Assembly: GCF_001659685.2 (NCBI RefSeq)
Contig: NZ_LXYE02000024.1
Location: forward strand, 62,001-126,000
DNA: 64,000 bases
Origin: Labilibacter marinus
GTDB taxonomy: Bacteria; Bacteroidota; Bacteroidia; Bacteroidales; Marinilabiliaceae
Direction of reading: 5' to 3'
In this document: positions 17,951 through 27,135 of the stretch, piece after piece
Position numbering within the stretch: position 1 is the stretch's first letter
Layout: every line of letters starts with the position of its first letter
Position numbers and translations under genes: made by a program
The notes under the pieces: model-generated
Seen by the model: the letters and a program-made list of their open reading frames with translations, nothing else
Told to the model about the DNA's origin: nothing
The model's database searches: none

Positions 17951-19199
17951 AAAAGATCTTCGAATAGAAGAGTTTGAATTACCACAAATTACAGAGGATG
18001 AGGTACTAGCAAAAGTGGTTACCGACAGTCTTTGTATGTCGAGCTATAAGGCGGCTAATCAAGCTTCCGATCATAAGCGTGTACCCAACGATATTGCAGA
18101 TAATCCAATTATTATTGGTCATGAATTTGCTGGCGAGATTGTTGAAGTAGGTGCTAACTGGACAAGTAAGTTTAAAGAAGGTCAGAAATTTTCTATTCAA
18201 CCGGCTATTTATTACGAAGATGGACCGGTAGGTGTATTGAGTGCGCCAGGTTATTCTTATCAACATATCGGCGGAGATGCAACATATGTTATCATTCCTA
18301 AAGATGTATTGGTACAGGATTGCTTGTTGGCCTATGATGGACCTGGATTCTATCCTGCATCTTTGGCAGAACCTTTGAGTTGTGTTATTGGAGCCATGCA
18401 CGCTAATTACCATACTAAAGCAGGTAGCTACGTGCACGATATGGAAATTGTTGATGGTGGTAAAATGGCCATTTTAGCAGGTGTAGGACCAATGGGATTG
18501 GCAGCTATAAATTATGCTTTACGTCGAGAAGATAGAAAGCCATCTTTGTTAGTTGTTACAGATATTGATCAAACACGTTTAGATCGTGCGGCTAGTTTAT
18601 ATACTGTTGAATTTGCTAAGGAAAATGGTATCGATCTCCGTTATGTAAATACAGCAGAAATGGATGACGCTGTTGCAGGTTTACGTGATATTACTGGAGG
18701 AGATGGATATAATGATGTATTTGTATTTGCTCCTGTTGCTCCTGTTATTGAACAAGGGGATGCTATTTTAGGCTTTGATGGATGTTTAAATTTCTTTGCA
18801 GGGCCATCCAATACTGAGTTTTCAGCTAAAATGAATTTTTATAATGTTCATTATGCATACACACATATTGTAGGTACTTCAGGAGGAAATACTTATGATA
18901 TGAAAGAGGCCTTAGAAATCATGACCAAAGGTCTTGATCCTGCTGGTTTAGTTACACATGTTGGAGGTTTAAATGTAGTGCCTGAAGCAACCTTGGATTT
19001 ACCTAATATCCCAGGAGGTAAAAAATTAGTTTACCCACATGTTGAAATGCCTTTAACAGCTATTGCTGATTTTAAAGAGTTAGGGAAAACGAATGGAACA
19101 TACAGCTTACTTGCTGACATTTGCGAAAGAAACAATGGACTTTGGAGTGTAGAAGCCGAAGAGATGTTGCTCGCCAACCCTCATTCTTTAAATTACTAA
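17919..19199 (+). CDS. Zinc-dependent dehydrogenase, L-sorbose-1-phosphate reductase-like
   Basis: Medium-chain dehydrogenase/reductase of 426 residues. Catalytic-zinc ligands appear as Cys in LCMSSYK and His-Glu in GHEFAGE, and the Rossmann loop is AGVGPMGLAA near residue 187. The four-Cys structural zinc loop of ordinary alcohol dehydrogenases is not visible. Overall layout and length recall SorE, which reduces L-sorbose 1-phosphate to D-sorbitol 6-phosphate; that would feed the SrlD-like SDR encoded at 16085. No phosphotransferase system is in the window, so the phosphorylated substrate would have to arise inside the cell. The reading frame overlaps the HAD gene by 32 bases. Family assignment is firm; the substrate is tentative. 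Confidence 0.75.
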   Translation: MKTKAVRLYGKKDLRIEEFELPQITEDEVLAKVVTDSLCMSSYKAANQASDHKRVPNDIADNPIIIGHEFAGEIVEVGANWTSKFKEGQKFSIQPAIYYEDGPVGVLSAPGYSYQHIGGDATYVIIPKDVLVQDCLLAYDGPGFYPASLAEPLSCVIGAMHANYHTKAGSYVHDMEIVDGGKMAILAGVGPMGLAAINYALRREDRKPSLLVVTDIDQTRLDRAASLYTVEFAKENGIDLRYVNTAEMDDAVAGLRDITGGDGYNDVFVFAPVAPVIEQGDAILGFDGCLNFFAGPSNTEFSAKMNFYNVHYAYTHIVGTSGGNTYDMKEALEIMTKGLDPAGLVTHVGGLNVVPEATLDLPNIPGGKKLVYPHVEMPLTAIADFKELGKTNGTYSLLADICERNNGLWSVEAEEMLLANPHSLNY

Positions 19200-19249
19200 T
19201 GTTTTATTAGTTCTTAACTATTAAGAATAGTATGACAGAAATGATAGGT

Positions 19250-19299
19250 CTACTTTTGTATAGTTTTAAAATGTATCATGTTTTAAAACTTAAAAGTAG
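19250..19299. repeat. Long inverted repeat before the FSA-type aldolase
   Basis: CTACTTTT-gtat-AGTTTTAAAA faces TTTTAAAACT-t-AAAAGTAG around a nine-base loop, so 18 bases pair with unequal internal gaps. It lies 27 bases before the next ATG. It may act as a terminator for the upstream set or as a leader structure. Confidence 0.7.
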
Positions 19300-19325
19300 A
19301 ATTATAAATTTCAAAAAAATAAGTT

Positions 19326-19991
19326 ATGATTTATTTAGCGGATACTGCAAATGTTGAAGAATTAGAAAAGCTGTTTAATTATTTTCCAATAGCTGGAGTT
19401 ACTACCAACCCAACAATTATTGCCGCAGAAGGTAAGTCTCTTTCTAAAATTTTACCAGAAATGGTTGATTTGGTTGGGGATAAGATGTTGCATGTGCAAA
19501 TGATTAGTAATAAGGCCTCAGATATGGTAAGAGAAGCCATTGCATATAAAAAGAAATATGGATTAGGAGATAATTATTTTGCCAAAATTCCAGTAACTGA
19601 AGAAGGATATAAAGCGATGCCTTTGATAAAAGCACAAGGGATTAATGTAACTGCAACTGCCATATTTACGCAACAACAGGCTTTGGTTGCATCTAGAGCA
19701 GGAGCCGATTGGGTTGCTCCTTATGTGAATAGACTTGACAATATTTCTTCTCACGGTATTGAAGTAGTAGGAAATATTGTAGAGAATATAGAGCGCTATG
19801 GATTAAAAACGGGTGTTTTAGCAGCCAGTTTTAAAACCGTAGATCAGGTGCATAGAGTTAGTATGGTGGGAAGTCAAGCAGCTACCATTGGTTATGAAAT
19901 TTTAGAACGTTTAAGAAGTCATCCAATGACCGATATGAGTGTGCAAACATTTGAGCAAGACGCTAAAGGATTATATGATATAGAGTTTTAA
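19326..19991 (+). CDS. fsa: Fructose-6-phosphate aldolase-type transaldolase
   Basis: Small transaldolase-family protein of 221 residues, the length of FSA/TalC. The Schiff-base Lys87 is in AKIPVT. The residues that distinguish true fructose-6-phosphate aldolase from transaldolase are both of the aldolase type: Gln58 (HVQM) and Tyr133 (APYVNR), with Asp6 also present. It therefore probably cleaves fructose 6-phosphate to dihydroxyacetone and glyceraldehyde 3-phosphate, or runs the reverse reaction with related donors. It is cytoplasmic. The gene follows a long hairpin and is followed by a terminator-like stem and transketolase. A physiological role as simple transaldolase cannot be excluded. 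Confidence 0.85.
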   Translation: MIYLADTANVEELEKLFNYFPIAGVTTNPTIIAAEGKSLSKILPEMVDLVGDKMLHVQMISNKASDMVREAIAYKKKYGLGDNYFAKIPVTEEGYKAMPLIKAQGINVTATAIFTQQQALVASRAGADWVAPYVNRLDNISSHGIEVVGNIVENIERYGLKTGVLAASFKTVDQVHRVSMVGSQAATIGYEILERLRSHPMTDMSVQTFEQDAKGLYDIEF

Positions 19992-20011
19992 CTAAGGTTC
20001 AGATAGGATAA

Positions 20012-20044
20012 GGCACCTCATCTATCTCCAAATCATGAGGTGCC
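20012..20044 (+). terminator. Terminator-like stem after the FSA gene
   Basis: The perfect 10-bp stem GGCACCTCAT/ATGAGGTGCC (20012-20021 with 20035-20044) has a 13-base loop and is followed by a weak T-rich stretch. It may attenuate transcription between the aldolase and transketolase genes. Confidence 0.65.
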
Positions 20045-20076
20045 CAATTCTATTTGATTTACAAAATAAATAAACA

Positions 20077-22113
20077 ATGCCAGAAAAAACATTACAGCAA
20101 AAAGCAGCAGATAATATACGAATACTATCTGCAGCTATGGTTGAAAAAGCAAAGTCAGGTCACCCAGGTGGAGCTATGGGCGGAGCTGATTTTATCAACG
20201 TCCTTTATACTGAATTTTTAAATTACGACCCATCGGATATGAAATGGGCAAACCGCGATCGTTTCTTTTTAGATCCAGGTCATATGTCTCCTATGTTGTA
20301 TTCAACTTTGGCATTAGGTGGTAATTATAGTATGGATGACCTAAAGGGATTTAGACAATGGGAGAGCATTACTCCGGGTCATCCTGAGGTAGATGTAATG
20401 CGTGGTGTAGAAAATACTTCAGGACCATTAGGTCAGGGCCATGCTATGGCACTAGGGGCTGCTATTGCCGAACGTTTTTTAGTTGCTCGATTTGGAGAAT
20501 GGATGGCGCATAAAACCTATGCTTTTATTTCTGATGGAGGTATCCAAGAAGAAATTTCGCAAGGAGTTGGACGTATTGCAGGACATTTAGGTTTAAATAA
20601 TCTAATTATGTTTTACGATTCAAATAATATTCAATTGTCAACTACAGTTGAAGAGGTAACTCAAGAAGATACAGCTCAAAAGTATAAGGCTTGGGGATGG
20701 TCTGTGATTACTATAGATGGCAATAACACTGAGCAAATTAGAGAGGCTTTAAAGTTTGCCCAAAGTAGTAAGGATAAACCAACTCTAATTATTGGTAAAA
20801 CCATAATGGGTAAAGGATGTATTACAACTGCTGGCGAAAGTTTCGAAGGAGAATGCTCTACACATGGTCAGCCATTGTCAGCCGCTGGTGTAGATTTTGA
20901 TGGTACAGTAAAAGGCCTTGGTGGTGATCCACAGAATCCGTTTGCTATTTTCCCAGAAGTAGCTGAATTATATGCTAAACGAGCGGAAGAATTAAAAGCT
21001 TATGCAACGGCAAAAAAGGACGAAGAACAAAAGTGGGCGACTGCTAATCCAGAGTTGGCCGCTAAACTAAAAACTTTCTTATCGGGTAAAGCACCTGAAT
21101 TTGATTATACAAAAATAGAACAGAAAGAGAACAGTGCTACCCGCGCAGCTTCATCAACAGCATTGTCTTATTTTGCTGAAGGGGTTGAAAATATGGTTGT
21201 TTCTTCTGCCGATCTTTCTAATTCAGATAAAACAGATGGTTTCCTTAAAAAGACCCATGCATTTAAAAAGGGTGATTTTTCAGGATCGTTTTTACAAGCG
21301 GGAGTTTGCGAACTTACCATGGCCTGCGTAATGAATGGTATGGCCTTACATGGCGGTATCATTCCAGTTTGTGGTACTTTCTTTGTTTTCTCTGATTACA
21401 TGAAACCTGCAGTAAGATTATCGGCTTTAATGGGATTGCAAGTAATATATGTTTGGACTCATGATGCTTTCCGTGTAGGGGAGGATGGTCCAACACATCA
21501 ACCTGTTGAGCAAGAGGCTCAGATCAGGTTAATGGAAAAACTAGAAAATCATCATGGTCAAAATTCTATGTTGGTGCTTCGTCCTGCTGATGGCGAAGAA
21601 TGTACGGTATCATGGAAAATGGCCTTAGAAAATACCAATACACCTACTGGCTTAATTTTATCGCGCCAGAATATTACAAATTTACCAGCTAAGGATAAAT
21701 ACGAATCTGCTTTACAGTCAATTAAAGGAGCATATGTTGTTGAGGATTGCCAGGGTATGCCAGATGTGGTTCTTTTAGCCAGTGGTTCTGAAGTTGCAAC
21801 GCTTATTGAGGGAGCAAAATTATTGCGAGAAGATAACGTGAAGGTGCGTGTTGTTTCTGTGCCTTCTGAGGGATTATTCAGAAGTCAGAGTAAAGAGTAT
21901 CAGCAATCGGTATTGCCTTTAGGTGTCCCTCGTTTTGGTTTAACAGCTGGTTTACCAGTAAACTTAGAAGGTCTTGTAGGTGAAAATGGATCAGTTTGGG
22001 GGTTAAAATCGTTTGGTTATTCAGCACCTTATACAATTTTAGATGAAAAGCTTGGTTTTACAGGAGCCAATGTTTATAAACAAGCTTTACCATTAGTTTC
22101 GGTAAGAGTTTAA
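20077..22113 (+). CDS. tkt: Transketolase
   Basis: Full-length thiamine diphosphate enzyme of 678 residues that transfers two-carbon ketol units between sugar phosphates. The N-terminal GHPGGAMGGAD, the ThDP site SDGGIQEEIS to YDSNNIQL, the pyrimidine-domain THDAFRVGEDGPTHQPVEQ and the C-terminal domain are all present. The cofactor motif reads SDGG rather than the usual GDGD at the front. It lies between two transaldolase-family genes, which gives the operon a complete non-oxidative carbon-shuffling set. It may be an additional transketolase rather than the only one in the cell. Confidence 0.93.
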   Translation: MPEKTLQQKAADNIRILSAAMVEKAKSGHPGGAMGGADFINVLYTEFLNYDPSDMKWANRDRFFLDPGHMSPMLYSTLALGGNYSMDDLKGFRQWESITPGHPEVDVMRGVENTSGPLGQGHAMALGAAIAERFLVARFGEWMAHKTYAFISDGGIQEEISQGVGRIAGHLGLNNLIMFYDSNNIQLSTTVEEVTQEDTAQKYKAWGWSVITIDGNNTEQIREALKFAQSSKDKPTLIIGKTIMGKGCITTAGESFEGECSTHGQPLSAAGVDFDGTVKGLGGDPQNPFAIFPEVAELYAKRAEELKAYATAKKDEEQKWATANPELAAKLKTFLSGKAPEFDYTKIEQKENSATRAASSTALSYFAEGVENMVVSSADLSNSDKTDGFLKKTHAFKKGDFSGSFLQAGVCELTMACVMNGMALHGGIIPVCGTFFVFSDYMKPAVRLSALMGLQVIYVWTHDAFRVGEDGPTHQPVEQEAQIRLMEKLENHHGQNSMLVLRPADGEECTVSWKMALENTNTPTGLILSRQNITNLPAKDKYESALQSIKGAYVVEDCQGMPDVVLLASGSEVATLIEGAKLLREDNVKVRVVSVPSEGLFRSQSKEYQQSVLPLGVPRFGLTAGLPVNLEGLVGENGSVWGLKSFGYSAPYTILDEKLGFTGANVYKQALPLVSVRV

Positions 22114-22133
22114 GTTACAATAACAATATAATT

Positions 22134-22172
22134 ACAACAGGCTACCTTTCATTATTTAGGGTAGCCTGTTGT
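22134..22172 (+). terminator. Terminator-like hairpin after transketolase
   Basis: The perfect 13-bp stem ACAACAGGCTACC/GGTAGCCTGTTGT (22134-22146 with 22160-22172) has a 13-base loop but no T-run. It is a strong structure, probably a terminator or processing site. Confidence 0.7.
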
Positions 22173-22209
22173 GCGAATACAAATACCAATCACAATAAAC
22201 AATACAATT

Positions 22210-23232
22210 ATGGAATTATATCTTGATTCAGCAGATTTTAAAGAAATAGAAGAAGCTTTTGACTTAGGATTTATTGATGGATTAACAACCACTCCAACTT
22301 TCATGCATCGCCATGGAATAACGGATATTGATGGAGCTATTTTAAAGTTATCTAAAATGGTTCCTAAATTAATGATAGAAGCATTGGGTGATACTGCAGA
22401 AGAAGTGGTTGCTGAGGCTAAGCGATTATTAAGTTTAGGCTTGGATAAAAAGAAAACGGTATTTAAAATACCTGCTTCTATGATTGCAGCAAAAGCATGT
22501 AAAATGCTTCGTGATGAAGATATGTTGGTTAATATCCATTTAGTATATAACCTGCAGCAAGCATATATGGCTATGGCTGCCGGAGCTAATTATGTATGTG
22601 TTTTAGTAGGTAGAATGCAAGATCAAGGTTATGATGCACTTAAGCTCGTTGATGACTGTGTAAAGCTGGTTGATAAATATAATTACGACACTAAAATTAT
22701 GTTTTCATCTGTACGTCATCCAGAACACATCAGAAACGCCATTGACTTAGGTGCGCAGAATATTACTATTCCGTGGAAGATTATGAAAAATCTGAACAAC
22801 AATAATTTTACGGAAGTAGGAACGCAAGAGTTTGTAAATCATACACGTCAAATGACTTTGAAGGTTGGAGAAGTTTTAACGAATAAAAACCCACTTATTG
22901 GAGTTGATGGTTTAGTAACAGAAGCAACGGTAGAAATGACTAAATCAGGAACAGGGGCTGTTTCAATCATTGATGATCAAGGTAATTTAATAGGTGTTTT
23001 TACTGATGGTGATTTACGTCGACAAATGAATATTGATGGAGAGCAGATATTAAAAAAACGTATGGGCGATTTTGATTCGAAAAAGCCTATTACTATTGAT
23101 AGTGAAGAAAAACTTCATGTTGCGGTTGAAATCTTCAAAGAGAAACAGATAGATAATATTGTTGTAGTAAGCCAAGGTAAACCAGTTGGTGTACTTGATA
23201 TACAGGATTTGGTAAAGCTTGAAATATTGTAA
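22210..23232 (+). CDS. Transaldolase fused to a CBS-domain pair
   Basis: The N-terminal 215 residues form a small transaldolase-type barrel: MELYLDSADF with Asp6, Schiff-base Lys86 in FKIPAS, and Glu58 where FSA has Gln. The APYVNR tyrosine is replaced (CVLVGRMQD). It is therefore of the transaldolase type rather than the fructose-6-phosphate aldolase type. The C-terminal part (about 225-340) carries two CBS motifs, including GVFTDGDLRR as in the KdsD/KpsF arabinose-phosphate isomerases, which bind nucleotides or small effectors. The ATG at 22210 is chosen; an upstream GTG lies in the hairpin. The fusion suggests allosteric control by a nucleotide or sugar ligand. The specific acceptor and donor sugars are unknown. 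Confidence 0.8.
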   Translation: MELYLDSADFKEIEEAFDLGFIDGLTTTPTFMHRHGITDIDGAILKLSKMVPKLMIEALGDTAEEVVAEAKRLLSLGLDKKKTVFKIPASMIAAKACKMLRDEDMLVNIHLVYNLQQAYMAMAAGANYVCVLVGRMQDQGYDALKLVDDCVKLVDKYNYDTKIMFSSVRHPEHIRNAIDLGAQNITIPWKIMKNLNNNNFTEVGTQEFVNHTRQMTLKVGEVLTNKNPLIGVDGLVTEATVEMTKSGTGAVSIIDDQGNLIGVFTDGDLRRQMNIDGEQILKKRMGDFDSKKPITIDSEEKLHVAVEIFKEKQIDNIVVVSQGKPVGVLDIQDLVKLEIL

Positions 23233-23285
23233 TACTCCATTCTTTTAATAGATCAATAAGGTAAAGAATGTTTTAAATTGTAAGT

Positions 23286-24797
23286 ATGAATTTAAACGTA
23301 AATTGGAAGAAATTGCAGAATGGCTCCGACATAAGAGGTGTGGCTATGCAAGGTGTTGTTGGAGAGGCTATAAACTTATCGGTTGAAGTGGTGGAGCAAT
23401 TGGGTAAAGCTTTTGCCCAGTGGTTAAAGCTAAAAAAAACTAGAGGAAGTCAACTGTCTGTGGCAGTAGGTATGGATTCGCGAATTACAGGGCCAGCACT
23501 TAAAAATGCATTTATGCATGGTTTAACAGCTATGGCAGTGGATGTTTTTGATTGCGATATTGCATCAACACCGGCTATGTTTATGACAACTGTAGATAAA
23601 AACTACCAGATAGATGCCGGCGTTATGCTAACGGCAAGCCACCTTCCGTTTAATAGAAATGGACTAAAGTTTTTCACCGCAGAAGGTGGAGCCAATAAAG
23701 CTGATATTACTGATATATTAGAATTTGCAGCTAGTGGTGATTTAACCCCATTCCACAATGCAGGCAGTATAACTAAACTCGACTATATATCTATTTATGC
23801 GCAATCTTTGGTAAGTACTATTCAATCTGGAGTTGCAAGCGGTGTAAATAAAAATGAGCCTTTAAAAGGACTTAAAATAATTGTTGACGCAGGTAACGGT
23901 GCAGGAGGCTTTTTTGCCGATAAGGTGTTAAAACCATTGGGTGCAGATGTTGCAGGAAGTCAGTTTCTGGATCCTGATGGAAATTTCCCTAATCATGTGC
24001 CCAATCCTGAGGATGAAGAGGCCATGCATTCTATTTGTGAAGCTGTAAAAAGAGAAAAAGCCGATTTAGGAATCATCTTTGATACGGATGTAGATCGATC
24101 GGCTATTGTGGATAAATATGGAAATCCGATTAATAGAAACGAATTAATTGCCTTGATTTCTGCAGTTATCCTAGAGGAGCACCCTAAAAGTACTGTAGTT
24201 ACAGACTCCATAACATCAGATGGTTTAGCTTGGTTCATTCATAATTTGGGAGGCGTGCATCATCGTTTTAAACGAGGTTATAAAAATGTTATCAACGAAT
24301 CTATTCGATTAAATGAGGCAGGGCAAGAGAGCTGGTTGGCTATTGAAACAAGCGGCCATGCTGCCTTAAAGGAGAATTTCTTTTTAGATGATGGCGCTTT
24401 TTTAGTAGCCAAACTATTGATTAAACTAGCCGACCTAAGATTAGAAAATAAAGATTTGTCAGAATTGATTGATACTTTACTAAGACCTCTAGTTAGTAAG
24501 GAATACAGAGTTAAAATTAATACTGAGGACTTTGTTGCTTATGGAGAAAAACTTATTGCTGATTTAGAGCATGTAGTTGCTGATGGCTGGGAGAAAGTAT
24601 CAGAAAATCACGAAGGAATAAGGGTGCAATGTAAATCAAAAAATGAAGATGGTTGGTTCTTGGTAAGGCTTTCATTGCACGATCCTGTTATACCTATTAA
24701 CATTGAGTCAAACACCGTAGGAGGAGTTGAGGAGATAGCAGGAAAATTAAAAAATATTTTTCAGAAATATCCACATTTAGATGTGAGTGTTTTTTAG
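23286..24797 (+). CDS. Phosphohexomutase (phosphoglucomutase/phosphomannomutase family)
   Basis: Alpha-D-phosphohexomutase of 503 residues. The phosphoserine loop reads TASHLPFNRNG near residue 118, the metal site DTDVDR near residue 267 and the sugar-recognition loop ETSGHAALKEN near residue 355. The usual forms are TASHNP, DGDxDR and GExSGH, so all three signatures deviate in the same gene, which marks a divergent subfamily rather than a standard PGM or PMM. It probably moves phosphate between C1 and C6 of a hexose. The gene follows the transaldolase-CBS gene at 53 bases and may be in its operon. Confidence 0.8.
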   Translation: MNLNVNWKKLQNGSDIRGVAMQGVVGEAINLSVEVVEQLGKAFAQWLKLKKTRGSQLSVAVGMDSRITGPALKNAFMHGLTAMAVDVFDCDIASTPAMFMTTVDKNYQIDAGVMLTASHLPFNRNGLKFFTAEGGANKADITDILEFAASGDLTPFHNAGSITKLDYISIYAQSLVSTIQSGVASGVNKNEPLKGLKIIVDAGNGAGGFFADKVLKPLGADVAGSQFLDPDGNFPNHVPNPEDEEAMHSICEAVKREKADLGIIFDTDVDRSAIVDKYGNPINRNELIALISAVILEEHPKSTVVTDSITSDGLAWFIHNLGGVHHRFKRGYKNVINESIRLNEAGQESWLAIETSGHAALKENFFLDDGAFLVAKLLIKLADLRLENKDLSELIDTLLRPLVSKEYRVKINTEDFVAYGEKLIADLEHVVADGWEKVSENHEGIRVQCKSKNEDGWFLVRLSLHDPVIPINIESNTVGGVEEIAGKLKNIFQKYPHLDVSVF

Positions 24798-24901
24798 AAG
24801 AAGGTTGAAAAATAAAACAATGTCTAAGTTTAATTATTTAGGCCTTGTTATTTTATAGTGAAATAAATGTAATTATGGCAGTTCTTGGCTGCTTTTCAAG
24901 C

Positions 24902-24919
24902 TTATCATTTATATGATAA
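24902..24919. repeat. Short palindrome upstream of FBPase
   Basis: TTATCAT-TTAT-ATGATAA is a perfect 7-bp inverted repeat ending 15 bases before the FBPase ATG. It could be an operator or a small mRNA stem at the ribosome-binding region. Confidence 0.5.
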
Positions 24920-24934
24920 TTTTATACTAAAGAG

Positions 24935-26935
24935 ATGGTTCTAGATTACGAGAAAGAAGATTTATTAAAGAATAATTATAGCGATGATGAATTAAGGTAC
25001 TTAAACTTGCTGGCAGAAAAATTCCCAACGGTTCAGTCTGCATGTACCGAAATTATTAATCTAGAATCTATACTCAACTTACCTAAGGGAACAGAGCATT
25101 TTCTTACTGATATTCATGGCGAATATGAAACTTTTAGCCATATTTTAAGAAATGCTTCGGGTATGGTTCGAAAAAAAATTGATGCGGTCTATCAATACTC
25201 CTTGACAGAAAAAACTAGAAATCAGTTAGCCACACTTATATATTATCCAGAGGAGAAACTGGAAATTATCACAAAAGAAGAAGAGGATTTACAAAGTTGG
25301 TATGCCATAACACTGCGTCGATTGATTGAAGTTGCGCGAGTTTCTGCTGATAAATATACTAGGTCGAAGGTCAGAAAAGCCATGTCAGAAGATTTTGAGT
25401 ACGTAATAGATGAATTACTCAACGAACCTAACGCTAAAAAAGAGATGTACTTCGATTGTATTATTCAATCTATTATAGATGTAGATAGAGCCAATCATTT
25501 TATTGTTGCCATTAGTAAGTTTATTCAACGATTACTGATAGATCGTTTACATATCATCGGAGATATATTCGATAGAGGGCCATATGCCGATAAGGTGATG
25601 GATGCGATACAAAAACATCATTCTGTAGATATTCAGTGGGGTAATCATGATATTGTTTGGATGGCTGCAGCCACGGGTATTAGAGCAAGTATTGCTGCGG
25701 TTATCAGATTAAGTGCTCGGTATAATAACTTAGATACCTTGGAAGATGCCTATGGGATAAACTTAATGCCTTTGGCTACATTTGCTATGAAAGCCTATAA
25801 AGGAGATCCATGCGAAGCTTTTATTCCAAAAAATACCCCTCCCGAAAATGTAGGATCTACCCATATTAAACTGACCAGTAAAATGCACAAAGCCATTATG
25901 GTTATTGAGATGAAGCTCGCCAGTGAAATCATTCAGGGTTGTCCAGAAATGGAAATGGAGGATAGGTTGCTGTTGGATAAAATTGATTATGAAAAAGGAA
26001 CGATAACGATTGATGGCCGTGAATTAGAGCTCAACGATAAATCATTTCCAACCATCGACCCTAAAAATCCATACGCCTTAACAGAAGAAGAGAAAGAGTT
26101 GGCAGAAAAACTTCGCTTTTCCTTTTTATATTGCGAAAAACTGCAAAGTCACATAAAAACCCTCTTTACCAAAGGAGGTACTTATTTGGCCTATAATTCA
26201 AATTTGTTATTTCATGGCTGTATCCCACTTAATGATAAAGGTGAATTTAAGGAGGTTACGATACAAGGAAAAAAATATAAAGGTAAGGCCTTGTGTGAAC
26301 AGTTTGATTTAATTTGTAGGCGCGCTTATATTAATAGAGAACATCCTGAGAGAACAAGCAAAGATCGTGATTATATGTGGTATTTGTGGAGTGGCGCTAA
26401 TTCTCCGTTATTCGGAAAAAAGAAAATGGCGACATTCGAACGATACTTTCTGTATGACAAAGAAGTTCAGAAAGAAGAAAGTAATACCTATTATAAATTA
26501 AGGGATAATAAAGATTCTTGCAGTAGGATATTGCACGAATTTGGGCTTGATCCGGGAATATCTCATATTATAAACGGACATGTGCCAGTAAAAGTAAAAA
26601 AAGGTGAAAGTCCTGTAAAAGCTGGAGGTAAGCTTTTTGTAATAGATGGAGGAATGTCAAAACCCTATCAAAAAGTAACAGGTATTGCAGGCTATACCCT
26701 AATTTACGATTCATATAATTTAATACTTGCCGAGCATACACCGTTTAAATCCAAACGAAAAGCGATTACCGATGAATTGGATATTGTTTCTACTCGTAAC
26801 ATGATTGAACATGCTACAAAACGGATTTGTGTGGGAGATACAGATATAGGAACAGGTATACGTGAACAAATTAATAATCTGAACAGGTTACTTGATGCCT
26901 ACAGGAAAGGTATTGTTAAAGTAAAGCGTGTTTGA
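24935..26935 (+). CDS. fbp: Class III fructose-1,6-bisphosphatase
   Basis: Gluconeogenic phosphatase of 666 residues that turns fructose 1,6-bisphosphate into fructose 6-phosphate. The calcineurin-like metallophosphatase motifs appear in order: DIHGEYETF (Asp59, His61), GDIFDRGP, WGNHD, INGHVPVK and IDGGMSK. Length and motif set match the Firmicutes/Bacteroidota class III enzyme. Growth on rhamnose or lactate-like products needs gluconeogenesis, so its position after the sugar-phosphate genes makes sense. It has 137 bases of upstream sequence with a palindrome and may have its own promoter. Confidence 0.95.
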   Translation: MVLDYEKEDLLKNNYSDDELRYLNLLAEKFPTVQSACTEIINLESILNLPKGTEHFLTDIHGEYETFSHILRNASGMVRKKIDAVYQYSLTEKTRNQLATLIYYPEEKLEIITKEEEDLQSWYAITLRRLIEVARVSADKYTRSKVRKAMSEDFEYVIDELLNEPNAKKEMYFDCIIQSIIDVDRANHFIVAISKFIQRLLIDRLHIIGDIFDRGPYADKVMDAIQKHHSVDIQWGNHDIVWMAAATGIRASIAAVIRLSARYNNLDTLEDAYGINLMPLATFAMKAYKGDPCEAFIPKNTPPENVGSTHIKLTSKMHKAIMVIEMKLASEIIQGCPEMEMEDRLLLDKIDYEKGTITIDGRELELNDKSFPTIDPKNPYALTEEEKELAEKLRFSFLYCEKLQSHIKTLFTKGGTYLAYNSNLLFHGCIPLNDKGEFKEVTIQGKKYKGKALCEQFDLICRRAYINREHPERTSKDRDYMWYLWSGANSPLFGKKKMATFERYFLYDKEVQKEESNTYYKLRDNKDSCSRILHEFGLDPGISHIINGHVPVKVKKGESPVKAGGKLFVIDGGMSKPYQKVTGIAGYTLIYDSYNLILAEHTPFKSKRKAITDELDIVSTRNMIEHATKRICVGDTDIGTGIREQINNLNRLLDAYRKGIVKVKRV

Positions 26936-27135
26936 TACTTTAGTGTAAATACAAAGATTTTATAAACCGAAATTAAGGCTCAAAAAGCATTGTGACTAAC
27001 TTATTCTTTTGCGAAATAAAACACAATTTTTTCATGCTGTAACAAAGGAATAACTCGAATTAAAGTGTAAGTAAAGCGTAACAAAGTATTGCTATGTAAG
27101 GTATATACATGAGGCAATTATCTGAAAAATAAATT

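Noticed and set aside
14807-24797. Sulfoquinovose (sulfo-transaldolase) pathway
   Set aside because: A transaldolase and transketolase are present, but no sulfoquinovosidase, sulfoquinovose isomerase, sulfolactaldehyde enzyme or sulfonate exporter was seen.
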